Source of the DNA: Alphaproteobacteria bacterium | GTDB taxonomy: Bacteria; Pseudomonadota; Alphaproteobacteria; Rhizobiales; JAJFHR01 | DNA: 45,659 nt | NCBI GenBank assembly: GCA_024278055.1 | Contig: JAJRTY010000140.1 | Coordinates: 1-45,659 of the forward strand | Direction: 5' to 3' | Part shown: positions 1 to 9,405 of the stretch, in pieces | Layout of the letters: each line of letters begins with the position of its first letter | Position numbering within the stretch: position 1 is the stretch's first letter | Notes under the pieces: generated by a model | What the model was told of the DNA's origin: nothing | The model's database searches: none | The model's input: only the letters and a program-made list of their open reading frames with translations | Program-made: the position numbers and the translations under genes

Positions 1-153
1 CTTCTTGTTGCGCGAAACATGAACCAGGAACGTTTTGGAGTTATTGCCAAGGCACTTGGAGCGGCGACCGCGCGCGCTGTGGCACTGGATGAGCCCATGC
101 GGCTGGCGATGAAGCAATCGCGCAAACCCTGTGGCGAAAAAAAGATCTCCTGA
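1..153 (+). CDS. C-terminal end of an unidentified protein (partial)
   Basis: An open frame enters from the left edge in frame 1 and stops with TGA at 151-153, giving the last 50 residues of a protein whose start lies outside the window. The visible part is rich in Ala, Arg and Lys (it contains RFGVIAKALGAATARAVALD and ends CGEKKIS) and shows no motif I can assign. It reads in the same direction as the molybdoenzyme gene that begins 101 bases downstream, so the two could be co-transcribed. That it is coding is inferred only from the open frame and amino-acid composition. Confidence 0.5.
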   Translation, partial: LLVARNMNQERFGVIAKALGAATARAVALDEPMRLAMKQSRKPCGEKKIS

Positions 154-254
154 ATTAAAATTTCTGATGGAATAAAATCGGCATCCCGAACGTTTCTTCT
201 TTTCAGTGGGCGTGCAGCCTGTTGCTATTTTGATTCTATCTTGGGAGGAAGATT

Positions 255-1550
255 ATGTCCGATAAGGATACACAAGGCTTATTCGAATTATATGAAAAAG
301 AAGACGTGGAGCGCGCTGATGAACTGGTTTTTGGTCGTGTTACCAACCAGGATCGCCGCGGATTTCTGCGTGGTGCCGGTCTGACGACAATGACAGCGCT
401 GGTGGGGGCAACCATTCCGTTTGCAGCAAATATTCCATCTGGTTTCATTCCGGTGGCATTGGCAGGGGAAGATACGATAACCGGAAAAGACGGGTTGACG
501 CTGTTGAACGATCGCCCGCTCAATGCTGAAACACCGCCGCATCTGCTTAATGATGAAATTACTCCCATTGATCGCCATTTTATCCGTAATAACGGTGTGC
601 CGCCGGAGAGTTTTTCTCCTGATGGCTGGATGCTGACCATTGACGGCCTCGTGAACACGCCAATGAAGCTCAGCATTGCGGATTTGAAAAAGAATTTTGA
701 GGTGGTGACTGAAGCCTTGACGATTGAGTGCGGTGGTAATGGCCGCGCTTTCTTCGATCCCCCGGCAAAAGGAAACCAATGGACATATGGCGCTGTTGCC
801 TGCACCAACTGGACCGGCGTGCGTCTGGCGGATGTTTTAAAAGCAGCCGGCATCAAGGACAATGTGATCTACACAGCCCATGAGGGTGCCGACACCCACC
901 TGTCTGGCAAACCTGGCAAGCTTCCACTTTCGCGTGGCGTACCGATTGAAAAAGCGCTCAATCCTCACAATCTGATTGCCTTTGAGCAGAATGGTGAAGC
1001 CATTCACCCGATGAATGGTGCGCCTTTGCGTCTGGTGGTACCGGGGTGGCCGGGGTCATGTTCGCAAAAATGGCTCACCCGCATTTATCTGCGTGATGTG
1101 GTTCATGATGGCACCAAGATGACCGGCAAAGCCTATCGGACCCCCAATCGTCCGGTTGAGCCAGGCGAGAAGGTTGAGAAAAAGGATTTTGAGATTATCC
1201 ATGCCATGCCGGTTAAATCGTTGATTACTTCACCACAGACCGGTGCCACCACCAGCAATGGTGTTGTTGAAATCAATGGCCATGCCTGGTCGGGTGATGA
1301 TGCCATTGCCGCGGTTGATATTTCGATTGATTTCGGGGCGACCTGGATGAAAGCAAATCTGGGTGCGCCGGCTAATCCCTATGCCTGGCAGAATTTTAAC
1401 GCCAAGGTGACCTTGCCTAAAAAGGGATATTACGAAGTCTGGGCGCGGGCGACGAGCACCAAAGGTGTGTCTCAGCCCCATGCCATCGCCTGGAATCCGA
1501 AGGGCTATCTCAATAATTCCATGCACCGGATAGCAGTCAGATCAGTCTAG
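255..1550 (+). CDS. SoxC/SorA-type sulfite dehydrogenase, molybdopterin subunit
   Basis: Sulfite-oxidase-family molybdenum enzyme of 431 residues, expected to oxidise sulfite (or a related sulfur substrate) in the periplasm and pass electrons to cytochrome c. The N-terminus has a twin-arginine signal (Arg34-Arg35 in DRRGFLRGAG) with a hydrophobic stretch to about residue 70, where VALA precedes a likely cleavage site. The oxidoreductase domain spans roughly residues 95-300. IECGGNGR contains Cys159, the expected Mo-pterin thiolate ligand. A Mo-co dimerisation domain follows from about 310. The start ATG has GGAGG at 244-248. A small c-type cytochrome gene follows, as in sorAB and soxCD arrangements. 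The protein resembles SoxC more than plant-type sulfite oxidase. No other sox genes are visible here, so a stand-alone sulfite dehydrogenase is more likely than a complete Sox system. Exact substrate is inferred. Confidence 0.85.
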   Translation: MSDKDTQGLFELYEKEDVERADELVFGRVTNQDRRGFLRGAGLTTMTALVGATIPFAANIPSGFIPVALAGEDTITGKDGLTLLNDRPLNAETPPHLLNDEITPIDRHFIRNNGVPPESFSPDGWMLTIDGLVNTPMKLSIADLKKNFEVVTEALTIECGGNGRAFFDPPAKGNQWTYGAVACTNWTGVRLADVLKAAGIKDNVIYTAHEGADTHLSGKPGKLPLSRGVPIEKALNPHNLIAFEQNGEAIHPMNGAPLRLVVPGWPGSCSQKWLTRIYLRDVVHDGTKMTGKAYRTPNRPVEPGEKVEKKDFEIIHAMPVKSLITSPQTGATTSNGVVEINGHAWSGDDAIAAVDISIDFGATWMKANLGAPANPYAWQNFNAKVTLPKKGYYEVWARATSTKGVSQPHAIAWNPKGYLNNSMHRIAVRSV

Positions 1551-1570
1551 GCACAGTTCTCCTGTCAGTC

Positions 1571-1612
1571 GGGCTCTCAGAGCGGTACAATGCTTTGAGG
1601 GCCCAATTTTTT
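1571..1612 (+). terminator. Hairpin with T-tract between molybdoenzyme and cytochrome genes
   Basis: The stem GGGCTCTCAGAGC (1571-1583) pairs along its whole length with GCTTTGAGGGCCC (1592-1604), with two G-U pairs, around an 8-base loop. It is followed by AATTTTTT. This is a good rho-independent terminator, lying 26 bases before the cytochrome start. It either ends the first transcript or acts as a partial terminator that lowers cytochrome expression. Confidence 0.75.
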
Positions 1613-1637
1613 ACAACAAACATCCAAGGAGGTGAGT

Positions 1638-2015
1638 ATGGTTTTGCTCAAATTCCAGAGCAAAATTTTGCGGGCACTATTTGTCGCCGTTATAATGATC
1701 GGCGCGGTAGGCTCTTATGTGACTTCATCACTTGCAACCGGTGATACAACCGCGAGCGAAGTTGAAGTGGATGAACTGGCGCAGTGGGGGTTGCCGCTTG
1801 ATGGCGGGCGCGAAGAAGTCGAGATCTACTGTAGTGCCTGTCACTCATTAAGGCTGGTTGCTCAGCAGGGAATGACCAAAGATGATTGGGATGAACTGTT
1901 TGACTGGATGATTGAGGAACAGGAAATGGAAGAAATTCCCGCTGATGACAGAAAGCTTGTCCTTAATTACCTCTCCAAGCATCGCGGCATTGACAGAAAA
2001 CTGAAGAAAAACTAA
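1638..2015 (+). CDS. Small periplasmic c-type cytochrome, SorB-like subunit
   Basis: Mono-heme cytochrome c of 125 residues. Residues 1-34 form a signal peptide with a hydrophobic core (LFVAVIMIGAVGSYV). The mature part carries one CSACH heme-attachment motif (Cys65, Cys68, His69). A later Met, probably Met97 in EEQEM, could be the sixth iron ligand. It follows the SoxC/SorA-like gene and is the likely electron acceptor of that enzyme, comparable to the small SorB cytochrome of SorAB sulfite dehydrogenases. ATG 1638 is preferred over an in-frame GTG at 1632 because AAGGAGG (1626-1632) lies at ideal distance from the ATG and overlaps the GTG. A hairpin terminator separates the two genes. Partnership is inferred from neighbourhood and size. 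Confidence 0.8.
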   Translation: MVLLKFQSKILRALFVAVIMIGAVGSYVTSSLATGDTTASEVEVDELAQWGLPLDGGREEVEIYCSACHSLRLVAQQGMTKDDWDELFDWMIEEQEMEEIPADDRKLVLNYLSKHRGIDRKLKKN

Positions 2016-2172
2016 ACAGATACTGTGAACCAAACAACTGCTGCAAGGCTGTTTTGTTAAGGGATTATTAGCCGGGATATAAAGCTCCCGCTGGTTTTGC
2101 CCATTCTGTTTACGTTGGTGTGATATTGTCCGGCTGTCACGAAAAAAGGCTGTTCGTCAAAAGGATAATAAT

Positions 2173-2802
2173 ATGCTAAATCGTCGTCATTTTCTGACTT
2201 CCGGTCTCGTCGCAGGAACGCTTGGACTTTCCTCGCCGGTTTTGGCACACAGAAAAAACCAGCGCTATGTTTTGCCACAAAAATTCATGCCGCGTGAGGT
2301 TCAACTGGACCGGGATCTGGCGGCGGGAGAGGTTCATGTCTATCCCGGTGAATTCGCGTTATACTGGACGTTGGCGGACAACCGGGCCATTCGCTGGGCT
2401 GTTGGCATTGGCCGTGGAAACCTTTATCATCCAGGTACATTTTATGTGCGGGCCAAACAAAAATGGCCACGGTGGCGTCCCACCTATGCCATGAAAAAAC
2501 GCAGCCCCAGATCTTATCGAAAATTCGCCAAAGGCGGTATATACGAAAAAGGTCAACCCGGCGGTATTGCCAATCCTCTGGGCGCGCGCGCACTTTATCT
2601 CTATACGGCTTCAGGGCGCGATACTTATTTGCGCATACACGGCACAAATGATCCCCGAACCATTGGTATTGAAGTTTCAAATGGTTGCGCGCGGCTGGTT
2701 AATGACCAGGTAAAACAGCTGTATGATATGATCCCGATCGGCACCAAAGTTGTGCTCAACAAAAAGGCTGGAGCGGGGCCGGCGCATTCGGTAATCTCTT
2801 AA
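2173..2802 (+). CDS. Exported L,D-transpeptidase (YkuD domain)
   Basis: Protein of 209 residues with an export signal that resembles a Tat signal (NRRHFLTSG at residues 3-11, then a hydrophobic segment ending PVLA at about 25). The catalytic YkuD domain occupies roughly residues 52-196. It contains the family signature: His156 in IHGTND, then SNGCARL with the catalytic Cys172 and Arg174. Such enzymes make 3-3 peptidoglycan cross-links or attach envelope proteins to peptidoglycan in the periplasm. No LysM or other binding domain is present, so this is a minimal form. It is transcribed toward glnA and both share the terminator at 2828-2857. It stands alone, and no cell-wall partner gene is nearby. 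Confidence 0.85.
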   Translation: MLNRRHFLTSGLVAGTLGLSSPVLAHRKNQRYVLPQKFMPREVQLDRDLAAGEVHVYPGEFALYWTLADNRAIRWAVGIGRGNLYHPGTFYVRAKQKWPRWRPTYAMKKRSPRSYRKFAKGGIYEKGQPGGIANPLGARALYLYTASGRDTYLRIHGTNDPRTIGIEVSNGCARLVNDQVKQLYDMIPIGTKVVLNKKAGAGPAHSVIS

Positions 2803-2827
2803 ATCCGGGGCTGAATTTTAAATTAAA

Positions 2828-2857
2828 AAAGGCCGGAGTTTTGTAACTCCGGCCTTT
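2828..2857. terminator. Bidirectional terminator between L,D-transpeptidase gene and glnA
   Basis: The 13-base arms AAAGGCCGGAGTT (2828-2840) and AACTCCGGCCTTT (2845-2857) pair perfectly around TTGT. An A-run on the left gives a U-run for minus-strand glnA transcripts, and TTTG follows on the plus side. The position between two convergent genes fits a shared terminator. Confidence 0.9.
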
Positions 2858-2874
2858 GTTGCGTCCAGATCAGG

Positions 2875-4284
2875 TTAAACGCTGTAGTACATATCAAATT
2901 CCACTGGATGCGGTGTCATTTCATAGCGGTAGTTTTCTTCTTCCTTCAACTCAAGATAGGCTTCAATCTGCTCTTCGGTGAATACGCCACCTTTAAGCAG
3001 GAAGGCATTGTCTTCGCGTAAGCTGTCAATCGCCTGACGCAGGGAATGGCATACTGTGGGGATGCCGGTGAGCTCTTCAGGCGGCAGATCATACAGATCC
3101 TTGTCCATGGCATCACCGGGATCGATCTGGTTCTGAATGCCGTCAAGGCCGGCCATCAACATGGCAGCAAATGCCAGGTAGGGGTTGGCGGCGGGGTCGG
3201 GGAAACGGGCTTCGACGCGCTTGGCATTTGGTGAAGTGGCAAACGGGATGCGAATCGATGCCGAGCGGTTGGATGAAGAGTATGCCAGCAATACCGGGGC
3301 TTCATAACCGGGCACCAGACGCTTGTAGGAGTTGGTGGTCGGGTTGGTGAAAGCGTTGAGAGCTTTGGCATGTTTGATGATGCCACCGATATAGTAGAGA
3401 CAATCCTGGGACAGATCGGCGTATTTATTGCCGGCAAACAAAGGCTTGCCGTCTTTCCAGATCGACTGGTTGCAATGCATGCCGGTGCCATTGTCGCCAA
3501 ACACAGGTTTGGGCATGAAGGTGGCAGATTTGCCGTAGGCGTGAGCGACGTTATGGACCACATATTTATAAATCTGCAGGCGGTCAGCCATTTGCGTCAA
3601 TGAGGTGAATTTGATCCCCAGTTCATGCTGGGCAGCGCCAACTTCATGGTGATGTTTTTCAACTTCGACACCCATGTCAGTCATGACTGACAACATTTCA
3701 GAGCGAATGTCCTGACAGCTGTCGACGGGATTAACCGGAAAATAGCCGCCGGTGGTGCGGGGGCGATGGCCGAGATTGCCCATTTCATATTCGGTGCCGG
3801 TGTTCGTTGGCAATTCAGAGCTATCAAGCTTGAAGCCGGTGTCATAAGGCGAGGAGGTGAACCTTACGTCATCAAAGATGAAAAACTCGGCTTCGGGACC
3901 GAAGAAAACCTCATCGCCGATTTTTGACTGCTTGAGGTAGGCTTCAGCGTTCTTGGCGGTCATGCGCGGATCGCGGGAATAGCCTTCACCGGTGGCGGGT
4001 TCAAGAATATCGCAGATAATCACCAGGGTGGCTTGCGCATAAAACGGGTCAATCTGACAGGAATTGACATCGGGCATCAAGGTCATGTCAGATTCATTAA
4101 TGGCTTTCCAGCCGTTGATGGAGGAGCCATCAAACATGACACCATCAGCAAACATATCTTCATTAACAGTGCAGACATCCTGGGTCACATGATGCCATTT
4201 GCCACGAGGGTCGGTGAACCGGAGGTCGACAAACTTGATGTCGTTGTCCTTGATCATTTTGAGTACATTTTCTGCGCTAGACAT
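2875..4284 (-). CDS. glnA: Glutamine synthetase, type I
   Basis: Catalyses ATP-dependent condensation of ammonia with glutamate to glutamine in the cytoplasm, as a dodecamer. The 469-residue length is that of GSI-beta enzymes. Visible landmarks are the N-terminal beta-grasp domain, the [19 protein letters not shown] region (ATP and glutamate binding) and NRSASIRIP. Tyr398 lies in DLYDLPPEE and corresponds to Tyr397 of the mature E. coli enzyme, the site of adenylylation by GlnE. This indicates control by covalent modification. The gene lies 56 bases downstream of glnB on the same strand, the usual glnBA pair of alphaproteobacteria, and ends at a strong terminator. No obvious separate promoter was recognised in the short glnB-glnA gap, though some relatives have one. 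Confidence 0.97.
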   Translation of the reverse strand: MSSAENVLKMIKDNDIKFVDLRFTDPRGKWHHVTQDVCTVNEDMFADGVMFDGSSINGWKAINESDMTLMPDVNSCQIDPFYAQATLVIICDILEPATGEGYSRDPRMTAKNAEAYLKQSKIGDEVFFGPEAEFFIFDDVRFTSSPYDTGFKLDSSELPTNTGTEYEMGNLGHRPRTTGGYFPVNPVDSCQDIRSEMLSVMTDMGVEVEKHHHEVGAAQHELGIKFTSLTQMADRLQIYKYVVHNVAHAYGKSATFMPKPVFGDNGTGMHCNQSIWKDGKPLFAGNKYADLSQDCLYYIGGIIKHAKALNAFTNPTTNSYKRLVPGYEAPVLLAYSSSNRSASIRIPFATSPNAKRVEARFPDPAANPYLAFAAMLMAGLDGIQNQIDPGDAMDKDLYDLPPEELTGIPTVCHSLRQAIDSLREDNAFLLKGGVFTEEQIEAYLELKEEENYRYEMTPHPVEFDMYYSV

Positions 4285-4340
4285 AATTTTCCTTAAATTC
4301 TTAAAGCGGTTGCGATTAAATACGGGGGGAAAGAAACGGA

Positions 4341-4715
<375 letters not shown>

Positions 4716-4773
4716 TTAATCTGTTTTTACAGCCGGTCGAGATTGTTCTCGCACAGCTATATCCCTTTGCTTT

Positions 4774-4789
4774 AGCATAGGTCATGCCA
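4774..4789 (-). promoter_or_regulatory. Possible sigma-54 promoter for glnB-glnA
   Basis: Read on the minus strand the sequence is TGGCATGACCTATGCT. It matches the -24/-12 consensus (TGGCAC, five bases, TTGC) except for one base in each half, and the invariant GG and GC are spaced correctly. A start site near 4763 would give a leader of roughly 85 bases before glnB. NtrC-activated sigma-54 promoters are known for glnB/glnA in rhizobia. I did not find a convincing NtrC box upstream, so this stays tentative. Confidence 0.4.
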
Positions 4790-4931
4790 ACTTGGGGTAG
4801 TTTTGAATAGTTGTTGAAAAACAAAGGGTTGTAATATTCAGGGGGTTTGCGTTTACTGAGGTTCGAGAAAGGTTGCACAGGTTTTCATCATCATGGCTAT
4901 AAAACGTGCAGGAAAAAGAGGGGCTCGGTAA

Positions 4932-6068
4932 GTGGATCATCCCAGTTTTACGCTTGGTATCGAAGAAGAATATCTACTGGTCGACAAAGCCAGCCGCGAC
5001 CTTGTGGTCGAGGCACCCGCGGCTTTGATGGCGGCGTGTGAGAAAACCCTTGAGGGTCAGGTCAGTCCTGAGTTTTTACGATGCCAGATCGAAGTGGCAA
5101 CGCGGGTGTGCAACACCATTGGTGAAGCGCGTGCAGATCTGGGTTATTTGCGCACAACCATTGCCTCACTCGCCAATGCCCACGGGCTTGCCCCGATTGC
5201 CGCATCAACTCATCCCTTCGCCAAGTGGGCGGACCAGCATCATACGGATAAAGAACGCTACAATATACTGGCCAAAGACCTGCAGGTGGTGGTCAGGCGC
5301 ATGCTGATTTGCGGTATGCATGTGCATGTGGCGATTGAAGATGAGGCAACGCGCATTGATATCTTCAATCAGGTAACCTATTTCCTGCCGCATCTTCTGG
5401 CGCTGACCACATCGTCACCATTCTGGCAGGGGATTGATACCGGACTCAATTCCTATCGTCTGATCGTCTTTGATGCCCTGCCGCGTACCGGGTTGCCGCC
5501 GGAATTTTCAAGTTTCGCCGAATATGAGCGCAGCACTAATATGCTGATGCAGACGGGAGCGATTGAAGACCGTTCCAAACTGTGGTGGGATTTGCGGCCG
5601 AGTACGCGCTATCCCACACTGGAGATGCGTATCTGCGATGTCTGTACCCGTATGGATGATGCCATAGCGGTTGCCAGTCTCTATGTCTGCCTGTGTCGCA
5701 TGCTCTACCGGTTGCGGCGCAACAACCAGCGTTGGCGCGATTATTCACGCTTTTTGATCAATGAAAACCGCTGGCGCGCCCAGCGCTATGGTGTCGCTCA
5801 GGGCTTTATAGATTTCGGCCAGGGCGAAGTTGTTGATTATGCAACACTGCTGGAGGAGTTATTGGAGCTTGTGCGCGAAGATGCGGAGTTTTTCGATTGC
5901 GAAAGCGAGATTGAGCACTGCCGCACCATCTTAAAGCGCGGTACCAGTGCTGACAGTCAGAGGCAGCGTTATAATGAGGCTTTGGCGAAGGGGGCAAGCA
6001 CAGATGAAGCCTTGTGTGAAGTTGTCGATGGTCTGGTTGCGGCTACCGTTGTGGATTGCGGGATTTGA
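4932..6068 (+). CDS. Carboxylate-amine ligase, GCS2/YbdK family
   Basis: Member of the glutamate-cysteine ligase type 2 superfamily (378 residues), ATP-dependent enzymes that join a carboxylate to an amine. The N-terminal [13 protein letters not shown] (residues 6-18) holds the Glu cluster used for Mg-ATP binding. CGMHVHVAI in the middle and [13 protein letters not shown] further on are typical family segments. E. coli YbdK has weak glutamate-cysteine ligase activity in vitro, but its physiological substrate is not settled, so I do not name this gshA. The GTG start at 4932 has GAGGGG at 4918-4923. It immediately follows the TAA of a 12-codon frame (4893-4931). The family alignment supports this GTG because the conserved core begins six residues later. 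It is divergent from glnB. Confidence 0.82.
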   Translation: MDHPSFTLGIEEEYLLVDKASRDLVVEAPAALMAACEKTLEGQVSPEFLRCQIEVATRVCNTIGEARADLGYLRTTIASLANAHGLAPIAASTHPFAKWADQHHTDKERYNILAKDLQVVVRRMLICGMHVHVAIEDEATRIDIFNQVTYFLPHLLALTTSSPFWQGIDTGLNSYRLIVFDALPRTGLPPEFSSFAEYERSTNMLMQTGAIEDRSKLWWDLRPSTRYPTLEMRICDVCTRMDDAIAVASLYVCLCRMLYRLRRNNQRWRDYSRFLINENRWRAQRYGVAQGFIDFGQGEVVDYATLLEELLELVREDAEFFDCESEIEHCRTILKRGTSADSQRQRYNEALAKGASTDEALCEVVDGLVAATVVDCGI

Positions 6069-6192
6069 TACCGGTTTTTAGGCGATTGTATGCTTGTTGG
6101 TTTCTTGCTTGTGTAATTGGTTCTCGCCTCATATTTGTTAGGTGCCGAAATCAGATTGGTAACTTGAAGAATATAATAAGAGGACAATTCAA

Positions 6193-6600
6193 TTGTTGCC
6201 AAACATTCTGATATTTATAGGAAACGTATTACAAATACTTATTTTTGCAGCTGGAGGCAGCCTTTTGGTTTTAGGATTCAGTTTAAGCCGTATCAAATTG
6301 GATTCAGTTAAAGAAAAAATTTTAAAGCGTGCAATCCTTGATGCTGCAACCTATATGTTTTTGTTAATGGGTATGGTTATAATCGCAATGTCGCTTCAAA
6401 GCTCATTGCCGTTTGTTATCAATAAGTTACCTGGTTCAATTTTATTATTTTTATTTTTTATGACAGTGTTGACCACCAGCCTTGGAATTCGCTCAGGTCT
6501 TCAAGAACACAACCTCTGGAGTAAAAAACTGGACAAAGTCGCTGTTGCTTTTTCTGCCATGGCTACATTTGTTGCAATACTAAATCGGTGGCCAGCCTGA
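6193..6600 (+). CDS. Hypothetical four-helix membrane protein
   Basis: I do not recognise this 135-residue protein. It has four probable membrane segments at about residues 4-31, 51-72, 79-99 and 116-133. A basic, charged cytoplasmic-type loop (about 32-49, including KLDSVKEKILKR) sits between the first two. Translation appears to begin at TTG 6193, with AAGAGGA at 6178-6184. There is no in-frame ATG near the N-terminus, and starting at a later ATG would delete the first helix. The base composition is visibly richer in A and T than neighbouring genes, which may mean transfer or weak codon selection. It stands alone between the GCS2-family gene and the aminotransferase gene. No function is proposed. 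Confidence 0.6.
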   Translation: MLPNILIFIGNVLQILIFAAGGSLLVLGFSLSRIKLDSVKEKILKRAILDAATYMFLLMGMVIIAMSLQSSLPFVINKLPGSILLFLFFMTVLTTSLGIRSGLQEHNLWSKKLDKVAVAFSAMATFVAILNRWPA

Positions 6601-6755
6601 AATCGGATCAACTGCGAAAAAAATCCTCTCTTTCGCTCATCGTTTGTTTTACACCAACAGTGCCCTAAAGCTACTTGCCACTTAGCGCAAACTTGCCAAC
6701 AACATAAAGACAGCTTAGAAAATCTTCGGGACAATCATCCAGGAGCAGTTTTTAC

Positions 6756-7922
6756 GTGCGCAATCTCAATCATATTTTCTCAGGCCTTGGCACCACGGTC
6801 TTCACTGTCATGTCCGAGCTTGCCGCCAGGCATGAGGCGATAAATCTGGGCCAGGGGTTTCCTGATGTTGATGGGCCTGAAGCGGTGCGGCGCCATGCGG
6901 CTGAATTGTTGCTGGACGGGCCTAATCAGTATGCGGCGATGACCGGTGTGCCGGAATTGCGCAAGGCTGTGGCAGCGGATAATCAGCGCCACTATGGTCT
7001 TGATATTGACTGGCAATCGGAGGTTCTGGTGACGTCAGGGGCCACTGAAGCCTTGACGGTGTGTTTGTTGGGCATGCTTAACCCCGGCGATGAAGTGGTG
7101 ATGATTGAGCCGTTTTATGATTGCTACCTGCCGTTGGTTGAGCGTGCCGGAGCTGTTGCCAAAATCGTTTCGTTAATGCCGCCGGAATGGGAGTTGCCCG
7201 AAGCGCAGTTGCGGGCGGCATTTTCGGATAAAACCAAGCTGGTTTTGCTTAATTCGCCGATGAACCCGACGGGCAAGGTTTTTAGCCGTAGTGAGCTTGA
7301 CTTGATTGCCAGATTGATTGAGGAGTTTGATACTTATGCCATTTGTGATGAGGTCTATGAACATCTGATTTTTGATAATCATAAGCATATCCCGCTGATG
7401 ACATTGCCGGGTATGCGTGAGCGCTGTTTGCGTATCGGCTCAGCGGGTAAAACTTTTTCTCTAACCGGTTGGAAGGTCGGCTATATCAGTGGTTCGTCAT
7501 CGCTGCTTTCGACCATTGCCAAGGCGCACCAGTACGTTATTTTCTGCACCCCGCCAGCCTTGCAGCATGCCATTGCCTATGGTCTGGAAAATTGTGGCGA
7601 GTTTTACAAAACTCTTGCAGCAGAATTGCAGAACAAACGCGATTTTCTCACATCCACTCTGGAAGGGCTCGGCCTAAAGGTTTTACCGGTGGACGGCACT
7701 TATTTTCTGACTGCCGATATCACCCCGTTTGGCTTTGAGGGAAGCGACTATGATTTTTGTAAATTCATGACGGAAAAAGCACGCGTCGGGGCTATTCCCA
7801 CAAGCGTCTTTTACCACCCGGAAACACCCAATGTGCCACATAACCTGGTGCGTTTTTGCTTTTGCAAGCGCGATGAAGTGCTGAGTGAAGCAGCGCAGCG
7901 GCTTGAACAACATTTGCGTTGA
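6756..7922 (+). CDS. PLP-dependent aminotransferase, class I/II fold
   Basis: Fold-type I aminotransferase of 388 residues that moves an amino group between an amino acid and a 2-oxo acid. The substrate-pocket motif NLGQGFPD (30-37) resembles methionine/kynurenine aminotransferases such as E. coli YbdL. SGATEAL (94-100) binds the cofactor phosphate. NSPMNPTGK (166-174) carries the conserved Asn, Asp198 in CDEVYEH contacts the pyridine nitrogen, and Lys232 in GSAGKTFSLTGWK forms the Schiff base. The GTG start has AGGAGC at 6741-6746. The stop overlaps an ATGA next to the nnr start, so the two genes are probably co-transcribed. Substrate cannot be fixed from sequence; methionine or kynurenine-type transamination is the best guess. 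Confidence 0.85.
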   Translation: MRNLNHIFSGLGTTVFTVMSELAARHEAINLGQGFPDVDGPEAVRRHAAELLLDGPNQYAAMTGVPELRKAVAADNQRHYGLDIDWQSEVLVTSGATEALTVCLLGMLNPGDEVVMIEPFYDCYLPLVERAGAVAKIVSLMPPEWELPEAQLRAAFSDKTKLVLLNSPMNPTGKVFSRSELDLIARLIEEFDTYAICDEVYEHLIFDNHKHIPLMTLPGMRERCLRIGSAGKTFSLTGWKVGYISGSSSLLSTIAKAHQYVIFCTPPALQHAIAYGLENCGEFYKTLAAELQNKRDFLTSTLEGLGLKVLPVDGTYFLTADITPFGFEGSDYDFCKFMTEKARVGAIPTSVFYHPETPNVPHNLVRFCFCKRDEVLSEAAQRLEQHLR

Positions 7923-7926
7923 TGAC

Positions 7927-9405
7927 ATGCACGAACTTTTGACCACCGATGACATGTATGAAGCCGACCAACTGGCGATAAAAGGGGGCATTGCAGGCAT
8001 TGAACTTATGGAAAATGCCGGTCGGGCCATCGCTGAACATATTGTTAAAAATTACGACAGGGGGCAGGTGGCGGTTCTGTGCGGGCCGGGTAACAATGGT
8101 GGCGATGGTTTTGTGGTGGCGCGGCTGCTTGAACAACAGGGCTGGCCGGTCACTTTATTTTTGCTGGGCGCGCCATCTGCGTTAAAGGGTGATGCCGCCG
8201 CCATGGCGCAACTATGGGTCGGGAGTGTTGAGCAGCTTGACGAGAATAGCGGTGCAGGTGCAGACCTGATCGTCGATGCAATCTTCGGTGCCGGGCTTGG
8301 TCGCGCTATTGAGGGCGAGTTGGCAAGCCTGATAAACAAAATCAATGGCAGCAAGGTTCCGGTGATCGGGGTTGATGTTCCAAGTGGCGTTGACGGATCG
8401 AGCGGTGGTGTCCGCGGCGTTGCCTTCAGGGCGGAGCGAAGCGTGACTTTCTGCCGCAAAAAGCCCGGTCATGTGTTGATGCCGGGCAGGGCGCATTGCG
8501 GAAAGGTAGCCGTTGTCGATATCGGTATTTCAAACGAGATCATTGCGGGGCTGAAAGTGAAACAGTTTGAAAACACATTAGAATTATGGCATCCGCATTT
8601 CCCCCGCCTGACACTGCAAAGCCATAAATACAGCCGCGGAGCTACGGTTGTTGTTTGCGGTCCCGCCGCCATGACCGGCGCTGCCAGGCTTGCGGCGCGC
8701 GGAGCGTTGCGGGCGGGTAGCGGCGTGGTCACGGTGGCCTCGCCCCCTTCTGCCGTCATGGTCAACGCCTGTCAGTTGACCGCAATCATGGTCAAAAAAT
8801 TCAAGGATGCAGCAGCCTTGAATGGCCTGCTGAATGAGGATGAACGTATTGGTGCGGTGGTGATCGGTCCCGGAGCAGGCCGGGGCAATACCACGCGCAA
8901 CAACGTTCGTGCCGTGTTGGATGCAGGTGTTTCTACGGTTCTTGATGCCGATGCACTGACCAGTTTTGAACAGTGCCCGCAAGCCCTGTTTGCAGCCATT
9001 GCTGAAAACTGCGAACGAGATGTTGTGATGACGCCGCATCAAGGTGAATTCGAACACCTGTTTACCGATATTGCCAACCTGCCCGGTTGCCGGCTTGAAC
9101 AGGCCCGGCAGGCAGCGAAATCAAGCGGTGCAATCATCGTTTATAAAGGCGTTGACAGCGTTATTGCCGCACCGGACGGGAGGGCTGCCATTAACACCAA
9201 TGCGCCGCCGACGCTTGCCACTGCCGGTTCCGGTGATGTCCTGGCCGGAATTATTGCCGGCCTGATGGCACAAACCATGCCGGCATTTTATGCAGCATGT
9301 GCCGGTGTATGGCTGCACGGGCAGGTGGCGACACTTTTTGGTCCGGGGCTGATTGCCGAAGATATCCCGGAATTGTTGCCGAAGGTGTTGCGTGAGCTTG
9401 ATTAA
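7927..9405 (+). CDS. nnr: Bifunctional NAD(P)H-hydrate repair enzyme (epimerase and dehydratase)
   Basis: Repairs hydrated NAD(P)H in the cytoplasm. The N-terminal YjeF_N domain (about residues 1-210) epimerises the R and S hydrates. The C-terminal ribokinase-like domain (about 225-490) dehydrates S-NAD(P)HX using ADP or ATP. CGPGNNGGDGF (52-62) marks the N domain and AGSGDVLAGI, with Asp437, marks the C domain. The ATG at 7927, four bases after the aminotransferase stop, gives 492 residues and fits the family N-terminus. An upstream in-frame start at 7885 would overlap the previous gene by 38 bases. nnr is often found close to glnBA in rhizobia; here it is separated by the GCS2, membrane-protein and aminotransferase genes. 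Confidence 0.92.
   Translation: MHELLTTDDMYEADQLAIKGGIAGIELMENAGRAIAEHIVKNYDRGQVAVLCGPGNNGGDGFVVARLLEQQGWPVTLFLLGAPSALKGDAAAMAQLWVGSVEQLDENSGAGADLIVDAIFGAGLGRAIEGELASLINKINGSKVPVIGVDVPSGVDGSSGGVRGVAFRAERSVTFCRKKPGHVLMPGRAHCGKVAVVDIGISNEIIAGLKVKQFENTLELWHPHFPRLTLQSHKYSRGATVVVCGPAAMTGAARLAARGALRAGSGVVTVASPPSAVMVNACQLTAIMVKKFKDAAALNGLLNEDERIGAVVIGPGAGRGNTTRNNVRAVLDAGVSTVLDADALTSFEQCPQALFAAIAENCERDVVMTPHQGEFEHLFTDIANLPGCRLEQARQAAKSSGAIIVYKGVDSVIAAPDGRAAINTNAPPTLATAGSGDVLAGIIAGLMAQTMPAFYAACAGVWLHGQVATLFGPGLIAEDIPELLPKVLRELD

Noticed and set aside
7885-7926. Longer N-terminus for the NAD(P)H-hydrate repair enzyme
   Set aside because: It would overlap the end of the aminotransferase gene, and the extra residues (KQRSGLNNICVDD) do not fit the family start.
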